Shown here one piece after another: positions 1 through 9,175 of a stretch of DNA of 64,000 bases. Below the pieces are notes generated by a model. It searched no databases and had not been told where the DNA came from. It saw only the letters and a list, made by a program, of their open reading frames with translations. Where the stretch lies: the NCBI GenBank assembly GCA_014905825.1, contig JACGCN010000005.1, forward strand, positions 2,108,001-2,172,000, in the 5' to 3' direction. Position numbers and translations under genes: made by a program. How positions within the stretch are numbered: the first letter of the stretch is position 1; each line of letters begins with the position of its first letter. This DNA is from Lyophyllum atratum (taxonomy: Eukaryota > Basidiomycota > Agaricomycetes > Agaricales > Lyophyllaceae).

Positions 1-2344
1 TCTGAGAATACTAGGTGGGGATCGATGACGCCTCTGCGCCAATTCAAGGGTGTTCCTCCCGAGGTCATCCGCAAGGCGGAAGGAAAGCAATTCGTATGTT
101 CTTCAGTCCTTTTGTCACTGTACACACTAATGCTAGTTCTAGCCATGGTACCGTTAGTTCGATCTGGTGAGTTTTTATGACATGCAGTATAGATTTAAGT
201 TGCTAGTTCTAGCCATGGTACCGTTACTTCGATCTGGTGAGTTTTTATGACATGCAGTATAGATTTAAGTCTGACATCACTTCGTCAGAGTCCTCCCGAA
301 ATTGGCGAGCTTCTCGGTATTCCAAATGCCGGACGTCTTGTCCATCGCCTCGTCCACAGTTTCCCCAAGTTACAGTATGTTGTTAATGCTCTAACAAAGA
401 CTTTTTCCTGACAACTTATTGGTCTAGACCTAAGACTGCAAGCTCAGGTACAGCCGATCACGAGGTCACTCCTGCGTATCGATCTCTCTATCGTGCCTGA
501 TTTCCGGTGGGACGAGAAGATCCACGGCACAGCGGAGACGTTCCACATCCTTGTCGAGGACGTGGACGGCGAGATCATCCTGTTCCACGACTCCTTCGTC
601 CTCCGGCAACGATATGCAGAGGATGAACACAACGTGACGTTGACTGTCCCGATGTTTGAGCCTGTACCCCCGAATTACTACATATCCGTCATCTCTGACC
701 GCTGGCTCCATGCCGAAACTCGCCTTCCCATCTCGTTCAAGCACCTCATCCTCCCCGAGAAATTCCCACCTCCCACACCTCTTTTGGACCTGCAATCCTT
801 GCCGTTGTCAGCCCTTCACAACAAGGAGTTCGAGGATTTATATTCGTCTACTATCCAGACATTCAACAAAATCCAGACCCAGGTCTTCCAAGCCCTGTAT
901 ACGTCTGACGAAAATGTGTTTATCGGAGCCCCAACGGGAAGCGGGAAAACGATCTGCGCTGAATTCGCCCTCCTGCGACTCTGGAGTAAACGCGAGCAGC
1001 CTCGAGCAGTCTGCATCGAACCGTACCAGGAGATGGTCGACCAGCGTGTAGCGGAGTGGCGAGCGAAGTTCTCGAAACTGCAAGGCGGTAAGGAAATTGT
1101 CAGCTTAACTGGGGAGATGAGTGCGGATCTTCGTCTTCTGGAAAAGGGCGATGTTATTGTCTGTACCCCCTCGCAGGTTCGTAGCTTGTCTTCCTTTCAA
1201 GTTTGTGTTGAATGCTAATATGTTGCAATAGTGGGATGTTTTGTCGAGGCGATGGCGCCAGCGCAAGAATGTCCAAAACATTGGCCTTCTGATCGCAGAT
1301 GAGGTGCAGTTGGTTGGAGGGGAAGTTGGTCCTACGTATGAGGTGGTCATCTCCCGTACGCGGTATGTTTCTGCCCAGACGGAGATCAAGACGCGCATCG
1401 TTGCTTGCGGAGTTTCGCTGGCTAACGCACGGGATCTTGGCGAATGGATGGGTGCCCCTTCCCATGCCATCTTCAACTTCTCGCCTAGGTATGTCGTTAC
1501 ACCCTTTGCTTTCAATCCCTGCTGAGCATGACTTTTAGTGCCCGCCCGCTGGACATGGACATTCACATACAATCATTCACGATACCCCACTTCCCATCCC
1601 TTATGATCGCGATGTCGAAGCCAGCATACCTCGCCATCGTGGAATACTCACCCACAAAGCCCGTCATCGTCTTCGTTTCCGACCGCCGGCAATGCCGACT
1701 TACCGTCGACGACCTGCTTACGCACTGTGCCGCTGACGACAAGCCAGATCGGTTCTTGAACATCGAGTTGGAGGATCTCCAACCTCATCTCGACCACATA
1801 CGCGATCAAAGCCTCGCTGAAGCACTCAAGCATGGTATTGGCTACTTCCATGAGGCTCTCGACAAGCAGGACAAGCGGATTGTTCAACGTCTGTTTGAAT
1901 CCGGAGCCATTCAAGTCCTCGTGGCTTCCAAGGTATGTTCTATCGACCTTGACCCGAACTCGGAGCTGAAGTCTTGTCTAGGACACTGCTTGGAGTCTTC
2001 CTGTTGCGAGCTATTTAGTCATCATCATGGGAGTGCAGTCCTACGAAGGCAAGGAACGTAGGTATATCGACTACCCTGTCATGGACGTGCTCCAGATGAT
2101 GGGTCGCGCATGTCGGCCAAGGGAAGACGAGCGTAGTCGCTGTGTTCTTATGTGCCAGCAGACACGCAAGGACTTCTACAAGAAGTTCTTGGCCGAAGGC
2201 CTTCCGATCGAGTCTCATCTGCCCACTCACCTCCTCCACGACTACTTAACGTTAGGCGTCAATCCGATAATGATACATCCACTTCTGAGTCCTGCCATCT
2301 TGTTCAATGCCAAACCATCATTGACCCCCCGCGACCGCGTTTAG
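1..2344 (+). CDS. BRR2: BRR2-type U5 snRNP RNA helicase, C-terminal cassette (5' cut by window, C-terminus truncated)
   Basis: Ski2-like helicase that unwinds U4/U6 in the spliceosome. Only the second helicase cassette is visible. Exons I can join in frame are 1-93, 213-236 (24-nt microexon), 289-374, 435-1176, 1232-1488, 1539-1932 and 1982-2344. The protein opens with WGSMTPLRQFKGVP, a conserved segment before cassette 2. It then shows motif I GAPTGSGKT, a motif II read as DEVQ (not DExH), and motif VI near QMMGRACRP. After PIESHL it diverges and stops at 2342-2344. Normal Brr2 continues for several hundred residues with a Sec63 module, and none is seen downstream. The DEVQ box fits the known ATPase-poor nature of the C-terminal cassette. 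The lost Sec63 module and a stop-bearing duplicate of the microexon suggest a partial paralogue or degenerating copy. The N-terminal half lies outside the window, so this is not proven. Confidence 0.85.
131..270 (+). repeat. Tandem 70-bp duplication containing the 24-nt BRR2 microexon
   Basis: Two copies, 131-200 and 201-270, differ by one base (G157 versus C227). Each holds an acceptor-like tract, the 24-nt exon and a GTGAG donor. The copy at 143-166 has TAG at 155-157, where the copy at 213-236 has TAC (Tyr). Only the second copy gives an open frame that matches Brr2 proteins. A branch-like CTAAT sits just before the first copy (127-131), and CTGAC (271-275) precedes the next acceptor. Confidence 0.93.
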
Positions 2345-2513
2345 TCCTCCTTTTGCACGCACTAAATTCCTTGGCAGAATCGAAGGACGACACTGAGCAC
2401 GAGCCTCACGAGATGTTAGCTCTACTTCAGCCTCCGTTCACACTTGTTCAGAAACCCTTCATGATGTTTTCTAACTTCTCAGATTTCTCGGCTATCGACT
2501 TCACACATCATTG

Positions 2514-4459
2514 ATGGATTCCCCCTTCCTTGACCGACTCAACACAAACTACGATCCCACCGATGCAGAACACCACCAGATCCGCCAAATAATATCCGAA
2601 TCTTTAGCACAGCGATCCCGCCTCGACGACGAAGTAGCGCGGGTCAATGCAACAATTCAAAGCATTCATCTTCAGCAGCAGAAGATCGACGAAATCGTGG
2701 ATGGTCATCGCACGCTTGTGTCCTGCATACGTCGAATTCCAGTGGAGTTGATACAGAGGATCTTCTTTTGGTGTCTCCCTTCCAGAAACTCTGCCATGAG
2801 TGTCGACGAAGCTCCAAGTTACTCGGCCGCGTTTGCAGCGCGTGGAGGCAAATCTCGTATGCTTGCCCAGTCCTTTGGTCGTCTGTCCACCTTCATGTCA
2901 CTTCCACGGTTGGGCAGAATGATGCACAGCATCAAATTTTCAATGACGCTGTAGAGGCTTGGTTGAGAAGATCGGGACACGCCCCACTTTCCATCTCCTT
3001 CGTGGAAGATTATGGAGACTGGGGGACAAATGACTACAAGCTGGGACACTCATCAATGTGTTTACTTGGTATTCTACTCCTGGTATCTCATCGCTGGAGG
3101 CGCCTTAATTTCAGACTCAAATTTGCCTATTTTTATTCCCTAAGGCATCTCAAAGCCACCGACACCCCCCTCCTGGAGAGCTTCACATTTGATGTCAATC
3201 GTCTTAGAGAGCATCATCCAATCGCCGAAACCCTTTCATTTCTGATGTCCCCATCCCTTCGAATGGTATCTATTCCCAATTTCGCATCGCCAGCAGCATC
3301 TACGGTTCCTCTTCCCTTCGAGAACCTGACCAGGCTCTTCTTTGGTTCGAAATCACAAGGCAGATGGCCCTTGATGCTTTCCGAGGCCGTCGTCATTCTG
3401 CGCAAGTGCTTCAATCTGGTTGTTTTTGATGTTGAAGTAATGGTTAGCGGCAGTGGCAGTCTAACATCAACGTCAGCAGATACCATAAGCCTCCCTTACC
3501 TAGACCATCTGTCATGGAATTTCGCCTTGTGGGATGGCAGCGACACAATGGCCGACATCCAAGTTACGACGTTCTTTCAAATCATTTATCCACCTAGGCT
3601 ACGAAGTTTCAAGGTTACGGGATGCGATGCCCGCCACCGTATACCTTTCCTTCCCCTCCTTAAACGACGAGCAGGAGAGATCGAAAGTCTAATTTTCGAT
3701 GTCGGCGAAAATAACACAGATAGCTTGATTGGTCTGCTTTCCCTCCTCTCCTCAACTAAGCGTCTGCATATACACACCACTAGCTCACAGCCCAATTCGT
3801 CCTTCGTAGGACTCGGGGACTATGATGCAATTTTGAAAATGTTTCCGAGTCTTGATGACACCACTCTTGAACTATTGACACCAACGCCATCAACCGCAGA
3901 TGGTTGCCCTTGTCCTCTCCTGGAGGATGTGCACTTTATTTTCCCAGACAGCTCCGCTATCAGGGACGAAACGATCTTGCGATTCATCCTCGCGAGAACA
4001 ATACATGCGCCTGAAAGATTTTCGCGCTTAACTAGCGCATCTTTCACCTTCGAACGCCCGCTACAAATCGACATCCTGCCCGATCTACAAGCAGTCATCG
4101 AGCAAGGAGTCAAGGTTCAGCTGATATACAACCACCTAAACACAAATGTAATTCCCATGCCTGAACCACCTTTCCAACCGTACTATGCTCTCGGACTGGC
4201 GTACATCGCGACAATTGGGCGCCAGGGTTCGAGATTGCCTGAATGCTTGGGACCTGGTGGATATTCCATTGATAACCTAGGTCGCATTCACGATCACAGA
4301 ATGCGATACTCATCCCCTATCCGCCATCTCATACATGTACACTACAATAGTATTGACTTCTTCTCTTTCTATCTTCACAACACCAGATATATCCCCTCTC
4401 AAGCACCAGACTTCCAGTACGCAATGTCACCGTCAACCACTAGAATACACCAAACATGA
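2514..4459 (+). pseudogene. F-box domain protein with a one-base frameshift
   Basis: Typical mushroom F-box protein, presumably an SCF ubiquitin-ligase adaptor. Residues about 25-65 form a coiled-coil-like leader. The F-box core RRIPVELIQRIFFWCLP follows, then a long C-terminal region without a recognisable domain. The ATG is at 2514. The first frame runs into the F-box. Near 2811-2818 the reading must shift by one base to continue as LLGRVCSAWRQIS, the usual next block, and the second frame is then open to 4459. Adding one base near 2815 gives about 648 aa. No intron fits the shift. Other conserved genes in the window also show single-base shifts, so a sequence error is as likely as a real lesion. 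Its last about 60 bases overlap the final OLA1 exon on the other strand. Confidence 0.8.
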
Positions 4460-6716
4460 TGAGCCTCCGACCCGATGAAGAAAAGCAGGTATACGCACTT
4501 TCATACGGTTTCCCTTGCTGCCTCAGCTTCCCTGCAGACTTAACAGACGCCTCGCTTCCATACTCCTTCAAATCATCGTACGACATGATCTCACCACACA
4601 CAAACTTGTTCTCAAAGTCCGAGCTACACGCATCACATCCACATCAACACCAGATACAACTATGCCGCAGGGAGAAAACGTACTGAATGACACCAGCCGC
4701 CTGGGGCGCTTTGATTCCCCGTCTAATTGTCCATGCACGCACTTCGTCGGGACCGCACGTGAAGTAGCGGATAAGCTGAAACGAGGTCTAGTGAGCATCA
4801 GCAGGGACGATACGCGATGGGCAACACATACATCAAGACTGCTATAGCCAGCCTGCGTGATCTTCCCAAGTGCGCTAGTCGCGCCGACCTTGGTTTCCTC
4901 ATCCTTCTTCTCCTCAGGGGCCATGACCACCAAGCGCTCCTCGAGGGCGACGGAGAAAGGAATCAGGGGGTCACCGGGGTTGTTGGCGTCAATCCAAGCT
5001 TTGATCTTCGGGAGCCTGGGCGTGGCGGTCAGTCGGACAGGTCTATGAACGGAAGAGAGGGAAGCAGACGCACCACTTGTTCTTTTTCCGGACGTAGTCG
5101 CGTTCACTGAGGTTGACGAGGTAGGTGACGGGCTTGGCTGTTAGCAGAGAGAGACCGTTGACAACGTCGATCTTTGGAACAAGAGTTGGGTTAGTGGCCG
5201 TGGAAGACGGGTGACTAGGTAGAGATTGATGGAAGGAAGGAAAAGAATGATCAGACAAGCGTTTGTTCTCAGAGACATTGTGGGGCGTTACTCCCGTCTC
5301 GACGAGCTGGGTTATCGAGCATCGAGCTCTTTATCGTCATGCATGTAAATGGGCGATGCAGCAAGAAAAATAGCATCGTAAACCTAAAAGAAAGGTTGAT
5401 TTACCTGTGGAAAGGGAGGGTATGTCAGCAAATGATCGAGTTTGCGTGAGAGATGAAGGGAAAAGAACGGCAAGTGGTGTCAGTAAAACACATTGATCTC
5501 AAAGGAATGTTGGGGCGTTACTCCCTCCTCGACGAGCTGGGTTATCGAGCAAAGGTGCTCTTTTTCATCATCCAAAGCCAAAAGAATAGAAAGAAAGCGA
5601 GAATCGCGTCTGAGATGATGAAATATTTATTCACCTGTCAAAAGGGAACATATCAGTATCGTATCGCAAATGATTCGAGATTGAAAGGAAGTGAAAAAGT
5701 CAGGAAAACAAAGTGATCTCATAGGAATATTGGGGCGTTACTCCCTCCTCAACGAGCTGGGTTATCGAGCAATGTGCTCTTTTTCATCATACAGAAGCCA
5801 GGCAGGGCGTCGGAGCAGAGAACAAGTACACACCTCTTTGTTATTCCAGTCAGCTTTTCGGATGTCCTTGCCGTCGACAGTGAGAACCTTCAAGATCCTT
5901 TCCACCGTAGCCTTGGAAGCGAAGTTAGGTAGCTTATTGACACAACAAGCAATGGCACTCACAATCTCCTCCTTCTTCGCTTTATCCGCGAGACTGGTAC
6001 TGTTGAGAGCCCTACCGGTCCTCTTCAAGTTCTCGAGAGCCTTCTCTACCCATTCAATATCCTTTAAACGGAGCTCCGTCTGGATGATCTCCATATCACG
6101 AAGGGGGTCAACGTCACCCTCAACGTGGATGACCTCCGCATCGTCAAAAGCACGAATGACCTGGAAGATTCCGTCGACGGCGCGGACGTGTGACAAGAAA
6201 GAATTGCCGAGACCTGCACCAGTGGATGCACCCTACATACGATAGGCAAACTCATGATGAGACATGAACACGCGACGAAGATAAAAACCGAGGGCAACGT
6301 ACAGCTGTGAGACCAGCAATATCGATACAGGTAAGGAACGCGGGGACGCGCGATGCCGGCTTATAAGTCTCGCACAGCCACTCAAAACGCGCATCCGGTA
6401 CAGGGATACGAGCCTCTTCCGGGTTTATAGTAGCGTAAGGAAAGTTGGCCGCTTTCCCTAGGTCTGAATCCCAACCTCATCAGGAAAAGGAAAAAAAAAA
6501 CATCGAGATCGATGGCAAATCACGAACCGGTCTCTGAGAGGGCATTGAAGAAGGACGACTTCCCGACATTAGGAAGACCTATCGATACAAAACAAATAAA
6601 TTGGTGAAGACTCGATGTGATTTTAAGAACAAACCTACGATGCCAATCTTGAGATTGTTGCTTGGCCGGCCGAGGAGAGTTTTCTTCTCGACTGCGGCGG
6701 CTTTCTTGGGTGGCAT
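4399..6716 (-). CDS. OLA1: Obg-like ATPase 1 (YchF/OLA1 family)
   Basis: P-loop ATPase of the Obg/YchF branch that binds ribosomes and acts in stress responses. Nine exons join in frame: 6635-6716, 6528-6578, 6303-6463, 5834-6232, 5074-5171, 4832-5015, 4684-4775, 4499-4623 and 4399-4439, giving about 410 aa (family about 395). It starts [12 protein letters not shown]. The Walker A GLPNVGKS spans exons 1-2 (near residue 30), followed by [24 protein letters not shown] (switch II) and a C-terminal TGS domain with [10 protein letters not shown]. The protein ends in [12 protein letters not shown]. The intron between 5834 and 5171 is 662 nt, far longer than the rest, and consists of three tandem intron copies. 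The last exon lies wholly inside the F-box reading frame on the opposite strand. Confidence 0.95.
5172..5833 (-). repeat. Tandem triplicated intron inside OLA1
   Basis: Three homologous units, read on the minus strand: A 5635-5833, B 5405-5634 and C 5172-5404. Each starts with GT and ends with AG, and units abut exactly as AG|GT with no exon base between. The best-kept 40-bp core is at 5731-5770, 5511-5550 and 5281-5320. Branch-like sites precede each AG: CTGAT at 5652-5656, CTGAC at 5424-5428 and CACTAAC at 5190-5196. A and B are more alike than either is to C. Confidence 0.9.
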
Positions 6717-7181
6717 TCTTTTCTTGACTGCGCAGGGTGTGGATGCAGAGAAAAATCGAGAGCTCGAGGGTAGTGGAGGAAGATAGAATGCTCGTCGACA
6801 GCAGCCCACCCGTGCAAAGCCAGCGGAATGCGCAAAAAAATCGATCAAACATCCAATTTTAGGAGTAGGAAGAAAAATACTCGTCAACTTGCACAAACAA
6901 CCTTTAAAAATAAGGGTCACGTGTGGCGCTCAGGGCTGCTCAGAGTCAGGGTTGTGGACGACGATAATCGCGATTGTCGTTGACCTCAGCCATCGACATA
7001 TGTAATTGAAAGCTCTGCCTGACTGCCTCAGGTCGTTGGGGCCTATCGAATCGCATTGTCTGTGCTTGAAGCTCTCTCTTTGGATGCCATCAAGTGACCT
7101 TCTACATCTTGATCTTCGCACGCGTGCCCTGCGATTGAACTCGTCAGTCCTCGGGACATGGATGCTCTCATGGATCCACAA
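6717..7181. promoter_or_regulatory. Intergenic: OLA1 upstream region / tRNA-Leu 5' flank
   Basis: No gene is seen. A palindromic CACGTG lies at 6918-6923, about 200 bp before the OLA1 start codon, and could bind a bHLH factor (inference). The short ORFs here lack family resemblance. Confidence 0.4.
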
Positions 7182-7287
7182 GGCAAGATGGCCGAGCGGT
7201 TAAGGCGTGTGACTCAAGCGTAGCTTACCTGCATTCGCGGGTTCTCATCATCGTAAGATGGCGTGGGTTCAAGTCCCACTCTTGTCA
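7182..7287 (+). tRNA. tRNA-Leu(CAA) with an intron
   Basis: Acceptor GGCAAGA (7182-7188) pairs with TCTTGTC (7280-7286), with discriminator A7287. The D arm is GCC/GGC around GAGCGGTTAA. The anticodon CAA is at 7215-7217, read as CTCAAG. A long variable arm (ATC-GTAA-GAT) and T arm GTGGG-TTCAAGT-CCCAC follow. An intron of about 25 nt starts after position 37 (7219 on). A T run after 7290 fits a Pol III terminator. The top pair of the anticodon stem looks mismatched. Confidence 0.9.
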
Positions 7288-7793
7288 GCTTTTTATCAGT
7301 TCATATACCAGATACTTGCACCTTGCGAGTTGGGAAATGAGTTATCCTGCTCCTGAGTCCTCATCAAACCATCGTCAGGACGCACGGCCATCGTGAGTCC
7401 TCAACCCAGCTTCATCCATCCCACCGCACCACAAACCGGACGTGCTTGATATGAGACTAGGCGAGAACATCTTGAATACCCAGCCTACTTTTGTAGAATG
7501 TACAGCTTATGTATCGGGTCGACTATATCTACCGTTGAGCACTCCTTCGGCAGGACGATCATGGGATGGGATATCGGAGATGAGCAATGGATTCGGAGGA
7601 CGACTTCCAAAATTCCACAGTAACATGCCCATGTCCAAACTGGATAGGATAGCAACCTGCAGCAGTCTTGAACTGAAATGAGCGGCGCCTGTACTACTTA
7701 CATACTACTCGTAGGATGTAATGTACGAACACGGGGAAAGTATCGCAGTCGCGATGGATTAGATCTGACTGATTACAGCGTAGTCCGCAAATA
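7288..7793. other. Intergenic, 506 bp
   Basis: Downstream of tRNA-Leu and 3' of RRP42. Apart from the T run at the start, nothing is recognised. Confidence 0.5.
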
Positions 7794-9072
7794 TCATCGA
7801 TGCAGCTCGAAGCGCTCCCTAGCCTTTTGATTCCGACGCACATCCTCCTCGTTTAGCTTCGTATTGAGCGCTGTGAACATCTCGCGTGCGTATTGCTCGC
7901 CGACCTGTGGACATTCAAGAATATACGCGTCGGTAAAGTAGAGTGGCGCGAGATTCAAAAAGAGCATGAAACCGGGAAACGAAGAGGGCTCAAGGAGCTG
8001 AAGAAGAGAAGAACCTGTACACACCTTAAGGAGGTCTTTTAGCTGTGCCGGCACCAGCTCCCCGGGGCCGAGCATGCGCATTGCTTGTATCACTCCGGGC
8101 GCCGAGGGCGGGAACGAGAACGCGAGGAGAACGCGCAAGGGCGACGCCGCTTCTTCTTGTGCCGTAGCGTCAAGGAAATGGGCCGGGTATTCCTTCAAAG
8201 AACGTCACTCTCGAAACCTCGCATGAAAACCCCCAGGAACAAGAACCCACGTACAAGATTCAGCGTAACAGCCACCGGCCACCTTTCACGCCCATCCAGA
8301 ACCTCTCCCTCATCCCAATAATCCGGAAGCTCAAAATCCGTCGCCTTCTGCATCACGCGCGTGTCAAACCCGCTCTGCGCAGCCTCGTCCATATCGATAT
8401 CGCCGCTCCCGCCCTCCTTGCTCTTCCGCGGGGGGCTTTGTACTCGACGCCCCGCGTCCTCGGGACGTGTGTGTCCCAGAGGGCGGCGCGCGAGGCCATG
8501 AAGAGCGCGTCGAGGACGTTACCGGCGTCTGACAGGACAAGGACGTCGAGGTGGAGTAGCCAAGATTTTTTATCTTTGAGGATGCCGAGATTCCGTGGGT
8601 GGAGACTAGGGTGTGCTATAGTTTGGTGAAGGAGGGAGGAGAGGTCTGCTTGGAGGTCGTCGAGAGCTTGGGAGGAGAGGTGTGGATATGCAGAGGGGGA
8701 GCTAGCTTGGTGCACTCAGCGACGATGCACGAGGATGATAGAGGGTGTAACTCACCAAGATACAGTGCACACGATCCGCCCACCATCACGCGCGTCGCTG
8801 TCATGCTCGATAGACTCGACCTCGAGCTTCGCAGCAGCAAAGACCTCTGTCCCGCCGCCGTTCCCGTGCGGATTGCGCCCGATGCTCAAGCGTGCACTCC
8901 CATTCGCGAGGGGTGCGACACCAGTTTCTAGTGCGACTGCGCGACAGTCAAGAAGGGCGCGACCGTCTGCGCGGGCGGGCGGTGTAGCGAGGAGCCCGGC
9001 TTGGATGTACGATTTTTCGGCTTTGGAGAGGGATAACATTTGGGTCGGAGATTGATCCGACTCCCGACTCAT
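7794..9072 (-). CDS. RRP42: Exosome RNase PH-like subunit Rrp42 (EXOSC7), with apparent frameshift
   Basis: Structural ring subunit of the RNA exosome, acting in 3'-5' RNA processing and decay. Exons are 8756-9072, 8255-8701, 8025-8192 and 7794-7904. Family features are LSLSKAEKSYIQ and ADGRALLDCR near the start, then SWLLHLDVLVLSDAGN, LPDYWDEGEVLD and HFLDATAQEEAASP. Exon 2 is one base short. Its frame changes at the G run 8430-8435 (six G), where a seventh G restores KAPPRKSKEGG and joins both halves. The restored length is about 347 aa. An in-frame ATG at residue 12 is an alternative start. The gene is essential in fungi, so a homopolymer miscount is the likeliest cause. It is tail-to-head with VPS34. 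Confidence 0.9.
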
Positions 9073-9175
9073 TCAAGTTCTTCATGATCAAGTTGATTCA
9101 ACCCATATAAATTATAATAACACCCTATAGAAGAAAGCCATGCACAACAGAAAAAATAGTACTACAATAATCAGA

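Noticed and set aside
5281..5770. CRISPR-like array (three 40-bp repeats spaced about 220 bp)
   Set aside because: Eukaryotic intron copies; spacers are homologous, not unique, and no cas genes exist.
5453..6245. Plus-strand ORFs sharing GRYSLL...ELGYRA in OLA1 intron
   Set aside because: They come from translating the triplicated intron core on the wrong strand.
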